The notes: a model not told the origin generated them from the sequence alone. Shown: positions 1 to 10,751, numbered from the stretch's first letter. The stretch is DNA of 64,000 nucleotides from Prorocentrum cordatum (GCA_963575745.1 CAUYUJ010012769.1:199501-263500), one strand, 5' to 3'. Numbers and translations: made by a program.

Positions 1-80
1 GATGTATGTATGTATGTACGTACGTACGCATGTATGTATGTATGCATGTATGTATGCATGCATGAACGTATGTGTGCATA
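1..80. repeat. GTAT/GTAC microsatellite
   Basis: Tandem tetranucleotides of the GTAT, GTAC and GCAT type fill the left edge and may continue outside the window. From about 80 to 340 I see no gene; the stretch shares only the short phrase ATCTTAGCACC with the duplicated unit further on. Confidence 0.85.
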
Positions 81-344
81 ACCCCAGGAAGCATTTAAGA
101 ACCCCCCCGGCGATATCTTAGCACCGCATTTTTATTCGATATTCCGAGGGGGCGAAATAACCGAACGATAGGTTTAGCACCCGGACACAAAACAAATTCG
201 CGGAGGCCTGGCCCCTGGGCCACAATCGAAATTCGAAATTCAAATCTGCGTGGCTCTCATGAAAGACTCAGGATGTCGCTTGCTGCTTGGAAAATTCATG
301 CAATGATAATAGTATTACTATTCCCAAGCATATTTGATGACTCC

Positions 345-545
345 TAACGACTTGAATGGATCCATCAGGTTTCATACAAGTTCCGCAGGATTCTCAAGGA
401 TACCTACGGATTCACAAATATTCGTCAGGATTCATAAAAGATTCAAAGGGTGTCCAGGGATTCCTGAATATTTCCAAGGAATCCAAAGGATTCCTCAGGA
501 ATCTGGAGAATTCCAAAAGATTCGTAAGAATTCCTTAAGAGTCAT
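345..545. repeat. GGATTC/AAGGATTC minisatellite
   Basis: Degenerate units of 9 to 12 bases built around AAGGATTCC and GGATTC repeat through this stretch and again at about 895-1,110. Open frames here are by-products of the repeat. Confidence 0.75.
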
Positions 546-568
546 AAAGGTTTTCCTTTACTGCTTAT

Positions 569-894
569 GAATTCCTGTTCCTTGTCTTGCTCCTCCTTCT
601 CCTCTCCTCCTCCTCCTCCTCCTCCTCCTCCTCCTTCTCCTCCTCCTCCTTCTCTCCTCCTTCTCCTCCTCCTCCTTCTCCTCCTCCTCCTCCTCCTCCT
701 CCTCCTGTTCTCTCTTCTGATATGCTGGCCTCTTGGAAGAGATTTCTCATTCAAAACCCTTCTAGAAATTGATTTTCATCGGCCGTCCTAGGGGAAGGTC
801 CACGAGAGGGTATCCCGCCCCCCACCGCACCGTGGCGTTATCTTAGCACCCGGCCACGCGAAAAAACACTCCAGTTCTATTCCTGCGGGTGTCC
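569..894. repeat. duplicated unit, copy 1
   Basis: A CTC/CTT pyrimidine tract is followed by about 178 bases of complex sequence (717-894). The same arrangement recurs at 1,400-1,718. The complex parts differ at only about six positions by eye, so the duplication is recent. No coding potential is apparent. Confidence 0.85.
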
Positions 895-1110
895 TAGGGA
901 TTCCTAAGGATTTATTTAGGATTCTTAAGGATTCCATTACGATTCCTGCGCCTTCCTAAAGCTTTCTGTGGATTCCTCAGAATTCCAGAAGACTCCTTTA
1001 AATTCCTAAGGGCTCGTCACAAATTCCAGGGGATTCCTCATGAATGTTAGGATTCCTAAGGATTCCTACAGGGTCCTCAGGATTCCTGAGGATTCCTAGA
1101 GATTCCTAAA
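895..1110. repeat. GGATTCCTAAGG minisatellite, second block
   Basis: Same degenerate GGATTCCTAAGG family as at 345-545, lying between the two copies of the duplicated unit. Confidence 0.7.
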
Positions 1111-1267
1111 CATTCGTTCTCCTCCTTCTCTTCCTCCTCCTCCTCCTCCTCCTCCATCGCCTCCTCTCCTTCCAGTGCTTCAGACTTGTGAGCGACGCTT
1201 CCATCTCATCAAGAATCCAATCTGACCTGGGCAAGACACAGGACAATCTGCCGACGATCCGTTCTGA

Positions 1268-1350
1268 ATCAACTGGAAAGGCTGAGAAACCTGGGAAAGC
1301 TGAGAAACCTGGGGAAGCTGAGAAACCTGGGAAAGCTGAGAAAACTGAGA
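1268..1350 (+). repeat. 18-mer repeat within a low-complexity ORF
   Basis: About four 18-base units (GCTGAGAAACCTGGGAAA type) would encode GKAEKP repeats on the plus strand. The frame runs from about 1,188 into the CTC tract, so I regard it as repeat-derived, not a gene. Confidence 0.55.
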
Positions 1351-1399
1351 CAACTGAGAAGCTTTCCCTGCTCCTGCTTCTCCTCCTTTTCCTGTTCAT

Positions 1400-1718
1400 G
1401 TTCCTTGTCTTGTTCCTCCTTCTCCTCCTCCTCCTCCTCCTCCTCCTTCTCCTCCTCCTCCTCCTCTCCTCCTCCTCCTCCTTCTCCTCCTCCTCCTCCT
1501 TCTCCTCCTCCTCCTCCTCCTCCTCCTCCTTTTCTCTCTTCTGATCTGCTGGCCTCTTGGAAGAGATTTCTCATTCAAAACCCTTCTAGAAATTGATTTT
1601 CATCGGCCGTCCTAGGGGGAGGTCCACGAGAGGGTATCCCGCCCCCCCCGCACCGTGGCGTTATCTTAGCACCCGGCCACGCGAAAAAAACAATCCAGTT
1701 CTATTCCTGCGGGTGTCC
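1400..1718. repeat. duplicated unit, copy 2
   Basis: Second copy of the unit at 569-894. It differs by a longer CTC tract, a one-base difference in an A-run and a few substitutions. The shared part ends at the phrase GCGGGTGTCC in both copies. Confidence 0.85.
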
Positions 1719-1849
1719 ATTCCTAAGGGGCTCACTTGAACATCTAGGATTCTTCCTCATCTCGTCTCCTCCTCCTGCTCAGGAGAAGGCCCAGAGGGGA
1801 AACCCCAGGTGACTTGTGCCCTGACAGGCCTTGGGCCCCGAGGGAAGGG

Positions 1850-1970
1850 GGGGGGCGCGAGGAGGAGGAGGAGGAGGAGGAGGAGGAGGAGGAGGAGGAG
1901 GAGGGGGCAGGAGGAAGTTCGTGGGTGGAGGAGAGGAGGAGGAGGATGAGGAGGAGGAGGAGGAGGGCTC
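1850..1970. repeat. GGA trinucleotide tract
   Basis: A (GGA)n run with interruptions. Open frames on both strands here are compositional. Confidence 0.85.
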
Positions 1971-2129
1971 CTGGTGCCAGGCCAGGTAACGCTTCCAGGG
2001 TGCGGAAGGGTTATCGATTTGCCGGAAGGGGGGGGGGGTTCTTAAATGCTTCCTGGGGTTATATACACACTTATCAACTGGCCTTCGGCACATCCCGCCA
2101 CAGTGCCTGGATTGCAGGTCAGAGTCATC

Positions 2130-2460
2130 GGGGATGCTTCTTGGGGTCTCTTCGGGGCGCTCTCGGGGGCCTCGTGGGAACAGTTTTGAAACCTCTTGTG
2201 GACAGTTTTGGAGCCTCTTTGGGGCCTCTTGGGAGCCTCTTGGGGGCCTCTTGAGGTCTCCTGGAGGCCTCTTGGGAGCCCTCTTGGGGCCGCTTCGGGG
2301 CCTCCTTGCACCTCTTGGGGGCCTCTTGGAGGCCTCTTGGGGCCTCCTGAGTGCCTCTCGGGACTCAGGGTTCGAAATGTCCCCCGTCCGTGCCCCCTCT
2401 TGGAGCATCTTCGGGGTCTCTTGGACCGTTTTTGGGCCCTCTTGGAGGCCGTCCTGCGGT
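2130..2460. repeat. CTCTTGGGG-type array 1
   Basis: Imperfect 10 to 13-base units of the form GGCCTCTTGGGG. The family recurs at 8,340-9,000, 26,870-27,180, 51,180-53,520 and 55,355-55,440. Between 2,460 and 3,800 I see no recognisable gene, only mixed GC-rich sequence with a short AGG/AGC-rich patch near 3,200-3,260. Confidence 0.8.
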
Positions 2461-3824
2461 AACGCTCGTGTGCGCGCGCGCCCCCGCGTCGCGTTTGCGA
2501 GAGCCCTTTTGGGGCCTCGCGCCAGTTATAGCGCCGCAGAGATAAGGTCCTTCTTGGCCAACGGATCCGGCCCTCGTCCAATCAATCCCCACCTTGGGGA
2601 GATGATCTTCGCACACTCCCAACTTCTCCAACGCATCTCAGGGCCAACCGCGCGGCACACACAACACCGATAATCATTGCTGAAAATTTGGTGGTCCGGG
2701 CGAGTCGTGAGGGCGATGCCGCGAATAAACGGAACGCCTGATTCAGAGGATGCCAGCCTATTGTCCAGAGAGCTCCCGTTCATCCGCACCGATTCCGTGA
2801 CATTTAGTTTTCCCGCTGGTCGGCCGGACCAAAACACGGGGCGATTTAGATGGCCATTTGAGGGCTCAACGAGACTGCACATTTTGGGCCACTAAACGCA
2901 GCCCCGGCACCCAAATGGACATGAACGCAAGCCCGAACGCAAGCCCCGACCCACGACAAAACATGTTTGTTTGGGGTGTGGTGTGCAAAAGGCGAACCCT
3001 CCATGTATTCCGGCAGTGCACATAGGAAAGGTAGGCTCGTAGATTCGATCTCGAATGTAGAGGGCTCTATTTTGTTACGTCCAGCGTGGGTCAATGGACG
3101 TGTAGACCGTTACTCCTGACATCTGCACCCTTGAAGCCATTTGCGCAGTTGGGCGTCGAGGGGAGAGGTACACATCTTGCTGCCGAGCGCGTTCTCCCCC
3201 GGGGGGAGGGAGAGGAGGAGGAGCAGCAGCTGCAACAGGAGGGAGGGGGACGAGTGACGAGCAAAGGGCGAGACCGGAACTTTTGAACCCCGTCCTCCGG
3301 ACAGCGTTGACGCGTTGCATGGGGGCGCAGTGTTGTTGGCCCAACTTCTCGCGCGTTGTGCTTTGCTCTCCGCCGTCGGCTTCCATCGGTTGGGATGGTT
3401 GCCACGGGAGCGTGGTCGCTCATTCGTCTTCGCCGCCCGAGGCCCTGAGCACTCACAGGGGCCCCCGAGATCTCTTAGAGGCGAAAAAAAATGCGTGGGA
3501 CCCCGAAAATAAAATGCGTGGGGCCCCTTCGCCCATTCACAGTGACAGCGGACTCTCCGTGGTGAACCTTTGGTCCAGATCTTGCGCGGCAGGCCTTTGG
3601 TTCAGACCTCCCACGGCAGCCCTGGGGCCGCCGGCAGGCTGTCCTGCGAGCGTTGCCGAGATGATCGGCACCTGCAGGGTCATTTACAATTGTATCTCTG
3701 GCCAATGCAGTTTTGGTCAGCGGTGGGGAGCGGCGGGGCCGAACTTCGTTTTCACCAGGGAAAGTACGAGTAGTAGATTGAATCTTCTTACCGCATCCTC
3801 ATCGTCATCATCATCGTTAACATC

Positions 3825-4103
3825 AAATACGACTACTACGACGACGTCCACCATTATTATTATTATGACTACTACGACTACCGTTCCTACTACCATTACT
3901 ACCACCACTACTATTATTACTACTACTGCTACTGCTACTGCTAGTACTACTACTACTACTACTGCTACTACTACCACTACTACTTGTACTACTACGATTA
4001 CTACTCCCACTACTACCACCACCACTACTACTATTACACCACCACTACTACCACACTTACTACTACTACTACTACTATTATCAGTACTACCACGACTACT
4101 AGA

Positions 4104-4140
<37 letters not shown>

Positions 4141-4240
4141 TTACTACTCCTACTGGGAGTACGACTAGTACTACTACATCACCAATATTGCCACTTTCAT
4201 CAACTAGTACGGCTACGACTACTACCTCCCCCATGGGCGT
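3825..4240. repeat. ACT-type trinucleotide array
   Basis: Degenerate (ACT)n/(CTA)n with ATT and GCT interruptions. Open frames of poly-Thr, poly-Val or poly-Tyr across it are compositional. Confidence 0.9.
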
Positions 4241-4329
4241 TTTTCACGCTGGGCCCACTATCACCGGGAAGTGCCCGATATGAGCGTTCCCACACGAGTA
4301 CTTGAACATGTTTCTGACCTGCCAGGCTT

Positions 4330-4415
4330 AACAACAGCAACTACTACTGCTACTACTACTACTACTACTACTACTACTTTTGCGACTACTACTACTACTA
4401 CTACTATTACTACTA

Positions 4416-4453
<38 letters not shown>

Positions 4454-4469
4454 ACTACTACTACTACTA

Positions 4470-4528
<59 letters not shown>

Positions 4529-4604
4529 ACTACTACTACTACTACCACTGCTACCACTACGACTACGACTACTACTACTACTACTACTACTAGCTTTACT
4601 ACTA

Positions 4605-4642
<38 letters not shown>

Positions 4643-4720
4643 ACTACTACTACTACTACTACTACTTCTTCTTCTACTTATGCTACTTATCCTTCTGCTA
4701 CGACTACCACTACGGCTATC
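4330..4720. repeat. ACT/GCT trinucleotide array
   Basis: Long (CTA)n with three blocks of (GCT)7 to 8 at about 4,432-4,450, 4,507-4,527 and 4,620-4,640. The blocks are spaced regularly, which suggests that a higher-order unit of about 90-110 bases was amplified. CTC and ATC runs continue to 4,795. Confidence 0.85.
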
Positions 4721-4795
4721 TGCTCCGTCCACCCCTTCCCCTCTCCCTCCTCCTCCTCATCATCATTATCACCATCATTATTATCAGCATCATCA

Positions 4796-4817
4796 TCCGT
4801 AGCCAGTTTGGCTCAAG
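4796..4817 (+). other. DinoSL (spliced leader) relic
   Basis: Twenty-one of 22 bases match the dinoflagellate spliced leader. The middle reads CCAGTTTGGCTCAAG where the leader has CCATTTTGGCTCAAG. A genomic leader is not made in place: it marks the 5' end of a reverse-transcribed, trans-spliced mRNA. It lies 143 bases before the ATG of the zinc-finger ORF at 4,961 on the same strand. No donor or Sm site follows, so this is not an SL RNA gene. Confidence 0.88.
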
Positions 4818-4960
4818 TTCCAAACGCGTCCCTGGCGCTTGGAGCTTGGGTGCAGCCGACGGGGGCGACTCATAGCTCCCGAGCTTTCATCGGCAGATTC
4901 GGGCACTCGATCCAGCGCCCAACGGCGCCCAGAGACCGGTTTTCGCTCACCTTCAGTGCC

Positions 4961-5940
4961 ATGGGTGGCAATGGACGTCGTGGGCCACGAGACGGTTTCC
5001 AGAAGTGCTCGAAGTGCCAGTGCAAATGGACGTGGAAGAACCGCTCGACCTGCTTCCGCTGCGGCCACTGCCTCACCCCTGCGGTCTCGCCAGCCAGGTC
5101 GGCCGACGGAGTCTGGGCTGACCAGGAGGTCGGCGCCGATGTCGCTGCTGGCCGCGGACGCCTCGCCAGCCGACCGCCGTGGCGACAGGCCAGGAACCGC
5201 TCCGACAGCAGGGCGGTGCGCGAGGAGACCCTGCTGGAGACCCTCAAGCGGCGCAAGGAGGAGCTGAGCCCCCCGAGTCCGCCTCCAAGGCCCTCGCGGG
5301 CCTCGAGGCCGCGCTGCAGCAGTCAGAGCCCGCTGTGGCCGACGAGGCCGCCCATCGCGTCTGGGGGGCGGCCCGGCGGGCAACCAGGGCCCTCAACGAG
5401 GACGTGGGCGCCGCCGAGGAGGCCCGAGCCTGGCTTGCGAAGCGCCAGGAGAAGGAGGACGCCCTCGCGGTGGAGCACGCCAAGGCCCTCGAGGAGCAGA
5501 CCAAGGCCATCGCGCACGCCAAGGGCTGCTTCGACCAGCGGGACACGGGCGTGGTGGAGGCCCCCGTCTCGGTCAACCTCTCGTCCGTCCTGGAGGGCCG
5601 CGAGGGCCTCAGCTTCGAGCTCTGGGCCGCCTTCGACGTCGACGGCGTCGCCCTCGCGGAGCAGGAGCAGGCAGACAGGGGCCGCGCGCTCGAGAAGTTC
5701 AAACAGGACTTCGCCAGGCAGGCGGAGACCATGTTCAAGCCTGCGGCCGTGGAGCTCGAGAAGAGCCGCGAGGGCTTCAAGAAGATGCAGGAGGAGCTCC
5801 GCGCCAAGACCAATAAGAGGCGCATGGTCAGCGAGGCCGAGCGGGCTAAGGATGATGCCGCCTGTGGGGCGGCAGCCGCAGCCGCAGTCCCGCCAAGCCC
5901 AGCCAGCCTCCGCTGTCAGCCGAGCGCCTCGCGGAGCTAA
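4961..5940 (+). pseudogene. LINE ORF1: zinc finger plus coiled coil, frameshifted
   Basis: The ATG at 4,961 opens a frame with a zinc ribbon at about residues 16-34 (CSKC, then 11 residues, then CFRC), similar to RanBP2-type fingers. ORF1 proteins of non-LTR elements bind their own RNA, and zinc fingers and coiled coils are usual there. The frame runs to about 5,275, then shifts by one in a run of six C to the frame ending at 5,940. That second part is rich in Glu, Lys and Ala and predicts long coiled coil (for example KALEEQTKAIAHAKG). The shift lies in a homopolymer, so it could be a sequencing error, but other breaks downstream argue for decay. Confidence 0.65.
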
Positions 5941-6059
5941 GCAGGCAGCGCGGGGCGACCGCGGGCGCAAGGCGGGCGACGGCCGGCAGGGTGCAGCCGC
6001 AGAGGTACCCTAGCAGCATCGGCCACCGCGGTGGCCGCAGGGTCGGGCAGCCGTTCACG

Positions 6060-7065
6060 ATAGCCTCGGCCTACGGACCTGGATGGGGGCCCCTCGCCGC
6101 CATGCGGGGCCAGCCCGAGGAGAGGGCCCAGGCGCTTGCGCGAGAGGCGCGCCCGGGGGCAACGCTGGCTGGAGCAGGAGACCCACCTCCACACCGAGGG
6201 GGCCGCCCGCGAGGAGCAGTGGCTGCGCCGCCAGTGGCTACGCGGGGCCCGCGCCCCCGGCGTTGGCCGCCTCGGCAGCCTGGACGTGCAGAGGAGGGGG
6301 GCCGCCTCGGGCGGCGCAGGCGTTGTCGCGCGGGCCGGCAGAGGAGCAGCCCAGCCGCTGCGCGGCGCCGCCGCCGCTGGGAGCAGCTCCCAGCACGTCG
6401 TCCCAGGACGCTGCACCTGCCTCCACATCGAGGGGCCCAAGAGAGGCGGCTTCCTGGCGGCCAGGATCTACTTCGATAACGACCACCTCGGGGCAACCTC
6501 GTGGGAGGTGCCGCGCGCTCTGGGGCGCGCGCTGCGCGCCTCATGCAGGTCGTTCGTGGTTGGCGGCGACTTCAACGTCAGCCCTGACTTCTTCGCGGGC
6601 GCGGCTCGGCATTGGCTAGAAGGAGTGCGCGGCCAGGTCATCGGCAACAACGAGGGCCTGGGCACCTGCCACTTCGCGGCGGACGCGCCGCCGTCCGAGC
6701 TCGACTTCTCCATTGTGCCCCACGACCTCGCGCACAGGGTCGAGGGGCGCCGCGTTATCAACGCCCCCGCCTTTCAGCCCCGCCGAGCGGCGGCGCTCGC
6801 GCTCAGGCAGGGAGGCGAGGACCCCTGGGAGTGGCGACTGGTCGCGCCGCGGCCCTTCCCGCAGGCGGGGCCCATCGGCCCAGTGCAGGGGCCGCCGCCG
6901 GTCGACGTCACCGCCCAGGCGCTCTGCGAGATGGCCGACGCCCAGGTGGAGCTGGACCTCGCTGTCACGGGCATCATGGGCCACGTCGAGGAGGAGTTGC
7001 TGAGGTATTTCCACATCGACCCGCTAGAGTACGACCAGCTGGTGGGGCGCGGTTGCCTCGCGTAA
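6060..7065 (+). pseudogene. LINE endonuclease (EEP/APE-like) domain
   Basis: The frame ending at 7,065 carries the signature of an apurinic-endonuclease-like domain, which nicks target DNA to prime reverse transcription. It shows QETHL at 6,175-6,189 (catalytic Glu), GGAGVVAR near 6,315, GGDFNVSP at 6,562-6,585 (catalytic Asp/Asn) and SELDFSIV at 6,693-6,716 where the family has a conserved Asp. The N-terminal strand (ASAYGPGWG near 6,065) lies in another frame, so there is at least one frameshift near 6,130. Stop at 7,063-7,065. Confidence 0.72.
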
Positions 7066-7232
7066 GTGGACCAAGCCCCCCAGGGACCCTGGCGGGCGCC
7101 TGCAGCCGAAGGCGCGCGGTGAGGCTCGGCCGCTGCTGGCCCCGGCGCTGTGGCTGAGGCGAGGAGCTGCGGGGGCGCTGCCCGCGGCCGCCCGCAAAGG
7201 CCCGCCTCCTGCTTGGCGGGCCGCGGCCAGGA

Positions 7233-8285
7233 ATGCGCCCGCCGAGGGCGCGGCCACCAAGGAGGCCTGGGCAGCGGCGCTCGGGCGAGGCTGCTTCGCT
7301 CGCAGGCGCCTTCAGGGCCGCGCAGGCCAAAGGCTTCGCCGACTGGGTCGCGAAGTCCATGAGTGAAGGGGGAGGCGCCGTCCACGCCTACGGCCGGGGG
7401 CCGCAGGGCTGGCCGCCAGACGAGATCGTCGAGGTCTCGCCAGTGGGCGGCCAGGACAGGGTCGACGCGGTGGCCAGGTTCTGGCCCCAGGAGGTCTGGG
7501 CGCTGAAGGACGCCTCCAGCCTGCAGGCGCCCGCCCCCAGGCCCGCCCCTGGGCCGCCGCTGGAGAGGCCCGACCTCCAGCGAGCCGGGCGCGCCGCCAT
7601 GCAGTTCGCGCGGCGCGCTGGCGCGGGCGCAGACCACTTCAACCCGAGGCTCATCGCAGCGCTCAGCGACGAGTGCGTCGAGCGCCTCGTCGACCCCTGC
7701 ATGGCGCGCGAGCGCCTCGGCGGCCCCCCCCGCGGCGAGGCTGGCGCGCCTGGTCATGCTGCCGAAGCCCCCATCTGGCCCCCGAGGTGTGGGCCAGAAT
7801 CAGGCAGCGCGAGGGCCGCGCCTGGGGGGCCCAGCTTCCGCCCGAGGCGAAGGCCAACCTCTGGGGGGCAAGGCGAGGCCTCAGAAGAGGCCGTTTGGTG
7901 GCAGGCCTTGCACAATGAGGCGGCCGACGGTAGAGGTATCTGCGCTGGCGGCGTGCTCCTGGACCTGGGGGGCCTACGAGGCGGTCTCCCTGGCCGTTGC
8001 CCAGAGGGGGGCGGAGGCCGAAGGGTGCCCGATCGCGCTGACCGCGGCCGCCCTCAGCATCTACGAGGGCCCGAGGAGGATCGTCATCGACGGCGCGGTC
8101 TCCGAGGCCTTCCTCCTGGCGACGGGCCTCGCGGCTGGCTGCGCCCGCGCGGGCAAGCTCCTGACGCGCTGCATGGTGGTCATCGACTCGGAGCACCGCC
8201 GCATCTACAAGGAGGCCCCCCTGGCCATCATGTTCGACGATTGCCCCCTGCGCCAGACGGGCTCGGAGGCGGAGGGCGGTCGCTT
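7233..8285 (+). pseudogene. LINE reverse transcriptase domain, frameshifted and truncated
   Basis: The pre-RT linker is readable to about 7,720 (ADHFNPRLIAALSDECVERL), followed by pieces in other frames such as LVMLPKPPSG and VWARIRQREG. From about 7,930 one frame gives palm-like sequence: YEAVSL, then ALSIYEGPRRIVIDGAVSE, then GLAAGCARAG (motif B region), then IMFDDCPL with MFDD at 8,230-8,241 as motif C. Motif A has lost its usual Asp (the position reads WTWGAYEAV). At least three frame changes and the missing 3' part make it non-functional. Confidence 0.68.
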
Positions 8286-8299
8286 ATGCGCGCGTCTTG

Positions 8300-9010
8300 A
8301 AAGCCCATGGGGCTGTGTGGAGGCAATCTCGGACGGTTTGGACCGAATCTTCCCCCGCGTGGGCCGTCCGGACAGCCTTTGGGGGCCCTCTTGGCTCGTT
8401 TTGGAGCCCTCTTGGGGCCGTCCTGCCGCTTTCCTGGGCCGTTGCTATGGTTTCTGGGGCCTTCGTGGATCGCCCGGACGCCGTCTTGGAGCCTTTTTCG
8501 GGAGCCTCTTGGGCTGGCGAGGGTGGATCTTGGAGGTTTATTGGGCCGTTGTGGGCCTCGTGGAATGGGGCGGTTTTTGCTTCCTGAGGCCTGCTTGGAG
8601 CGCCTCGTGGTCCCGTTTTCGAACGTCTTGGACACCCATGGGGCTGTCTGGCGACGATCTTGGGCGGTTCGGACCGAATCGTCCCCCGCGTGGGCCGTTC
8701 GGACAGCCTTTGGGAGCCCTCTTGGCCTGTCTTGGAGCCCTCTTGGGACCGTCCTGCGGCTTCTTGGGCCGTTTTGCGCCGCGTGGAAGCCGAATGGGCG
8801 AATGTAGTCAGAATGCACGTTTTCCCTAGGGAGTGGTGGGGCGTTTTTTGCTTCTGGAGGGACTTAAGGACTTATGGAGCCGTGAGGAGGTAGTCGGTAG
8901 TCCTCGGCGTTTGGGGGCGATCATTCGTCAATTCGTAGCTCTCTTGGAGCGTTCCGGGGACCTTGGGAACCTTTTTGGTCCGTTTTGGGGCCTCCTGAGG
9001 TTCCAAGTGT
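8300..9010. repeat. CTCTTGGGG-type array 2
   Basis: Imperfect units such as GCCCTCTTGGGG and CGTTTTGGGCC. A longer phrase starting CCATGGGGCTGT and containing GCGTGGGCCGTCCGGACAGC appears twice, at about 8,306-8,420 and 8,636-8,740, so a higher-order unit of about 330 bases is present. The array directly abuts the truncated LINE. Confidence 0.75.
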
Positions 9011-9149
9011 GCGGATGATGGATTTGCGGCCCCCCCCCCCCCCTCCCTTCCTCTCACCCCCCCAAGCCGGCATGACCAGGCCCCAGGGGGAGGGGTTTGG
9101 GGAGGGGGAAGCATCTCACACGCCGTGACCCCAAGGGGTCGTCGGCGGA

Positions 9150-9275
9150 TTTCGGTCCCCAGTTGCGCCAGCACTGTTTCTTATGTTGTGGGAGGGCGGG
9201 TGGGAATGGGCATGCCATGCTAGAGTCGCTCGAGCTGGTAGCTTGACTCCTACTCCTACTCCTACTTCTACTCAT
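9150..9275. repeat. dispersed repeat X, copy 1, with CTCCTA tail
   Basis: About 120 bases from TTTCGGTCCCCAGTT to GCTTGACTCCTAC recur at 10,056-10,170 with roughly 90 percent identity by eye. Both copies run directly into CTCCTA-type microsatellite (here to about 9,345), so the simple repeat probably belongs to the element's 3' tail. Confidence 0.75.
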
Positions 9276-9439
9276 ACTCCTCTACTCCCATCCCTGCTCC
9301 TACTCCTACTCCTATCCTTATTCCTTATTAAAATATACTCCTACTCCCCCCTCAGGCCGGCAGATAGGGGCCGCGTCCGGGTGGTCCCATCCTAACCTGT
9401 TAAAAAACAATACAAAATCATCATTTTTCTTATTTTTCC

Positions 9440-9520
9440 TCTCGACATGGACGTCCTGTCGTCCACGGCGATAATCCATTGCAAAAAATACCACAAAGAG
9501 CACACGCGCGCGTTCATGTC
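9440..9520. repeat. dispersed repeat Y, copy 1
   Basis: The phrase CATGGACGTCCTGTCGTCCA, followed or preceded by AAAAAATACCAC and a CGCGCG-rich patch, occurs here and at about 9,740-9,860. Related CGCGCG/ATGCC modules occur near 56,140, 56,450, 57,570, 58,550 and 58,770. Nothing else is recognisable between 9,520 and 9,740. Confidence 0.55.
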
Positions 9521-9739
9521 ATAATCCTACCGAACACCTTGTGTTTGCAAGCATTTCAACATAGAAACATAAAAAAACCAATGCTTTCTCACAAAAATTC
9601 TACACATGTCCTGCCCGGGCTCTCTTGCTGAAATCATAGGAAAACCATAGGAATCTTAAGAATTCGGTCAAATCCAGCGATTTCACGTCATCGCGCGGTG
9701 CACTCGCGATGCTCTGTCATGCACCCAGGCCGCGAATCC

Positions 9740-9860
9740 TGTGCAAAAAATACCACGCGGGCGACATGCGCGCGCGTCGCCGCGAGCGCATGCTCAAATC
9801 CTTCTAGAGTCGTCGCCGTCATTGGCACCGTCGCATGGACGTCCTGTCGTCCACGTCGCA
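9740..9860. repeat. dispersed repeat Y, copy 2
   Basis: Contains AAAAAATACCAC, GCGCGCGTCGCCGCGAGC and CATGGACGTCCTGTCGTCCA. It is related to copy 1 with modules in a different order, and to the 56-59 kb modules. Confidence 0.5.
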
Positions 9861-10055
9861 AAATGCATGGCAGGAATGGGACCCGGCTTACCGGGCCGTT
9901 CTCGACACGGCCACCTCTGGCTTCCTGCGGTGTACCGGGCCATTCTCGACTCGTCTGGCAATGCGTGCGCGGCATTCAACACGCGCTCGCCAGTTCCCGT
10001 CGGCAACCGCCATCGCGGCCGCATCAGCTGTACCAAACCGGCTGGCCGGTGTGAC

Positions 10056-10175
10056 TTCGGCCCCCAGTTGTGCCAGCTTTGCTTCTTATGTTGTGGGAGG
10101 GCGGGTGGGACTGGGCATGCCATGCTTGATTCGCTCGAGCTGGCTAGCTTGACTCCTACTCCTACTCCTACGACG
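10056..10175. repeat. dispersed repeat X, copy 2
   Basis: Second copy of the 9,150-9,275 repeat, again followed by CTCCTA/CTC microsatellite (10,150-10,375). Confidence 0.75.
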
Positions 10176-10375
10176 ACTCTCCCTCCTACTCCTTCGCCTC
10201 GTTTTCCTCCTCCTCCTCCTCGTCCTCCGTCTCTTCCTCCGCCTCCTCCTCCTCCTCGTTTTTCTCCTCCTCCTCCTCCTCCTCCTTGTCCTCCTCCTCC
10301 TTGTTCTCCTCCACCTCCGCCTCCGTCTCCGCCTCCTCTGCCTCCGCCTCCTCCGCCTCCGCGTCCTCCCCCCCC
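10150..10375. repeat. CTC/CTCCTA microsatellite
   Basis: Pyrimidine-rich (CTC)n with CGC and CTT interruptions. Poly-Pro or poly-Glu frames across it are artefacts. Confidence 0.85.
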
Positions 10376-10729
10376 AACTCCCGTGTGCGCGGGGCGGGCC
10401 CCGCCTCGGGCAGCGGGCGATCGGAGAGGCGCGAAACGGCGACGGCGGCTGGGCCTTGCTGGCGGCGGCTGCGGCAACGAGGCCCTTGAGGCCCGCGCGG
10501 CCGCCCAGACGACGACGCCGCCGCCGTCGCGGGGTGCCCCCGACGGCGGGCGGCCTGTGGCCCAGCTGCGCGGGCGCCGCGTCCTCAGCAGCGCTTGCGT
10601 TGGGCGGCTCCGGCCGACCCCCCGGCCTTGCAGCTCCCTGGGGAGCTGCTGGGGGGCCAGGTCCGCACTGGTCAGAGGAGGACAGGGTGCTCCTTGGACG
10701 GGGCTAGGGCCAGCGTTCCAGAGCGCTTT

Positions 10730-10751
10730 CAGAGCGTTCCAGAACGCTCTG
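10730..10751. other. 22-base hairpin (10-base arms)
   Basis: CAGAGCGTTC, then CA, then GAACGCTCTG: a perfect inverted repeat with a 2-base spacer, in GC-rich DNA (10,380-10,830) with no recognised gene. It contains TTCnnGAA, the heat-shock-element core, but I see no promoter context. Confidence 0.7.

Larger units (their letters stand above)
4796..8285 (+). mobile_element. GC-rich LINE (non-LTR retrotransposon), 3'-truncated
   Basis: In order on the plus strand are a DinoSL relic, a zinc-finger/coiled-coil ORF1, an exonuclease-endonuclease-phosphatase (EEP) domain and a reverse transcriptase (RT) domain. The reading frame changes several times, so the copy is dead. The RT stops just after motif C at about 8,285, where a CTCTTGGGG-type array begins; thumb and any RNase H are missing. 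Composition is strongly GC-rich, like the element at 41,590-46,548 and unlike the L1-type LINE at 19,700-24,205. Confidence 0.8.
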
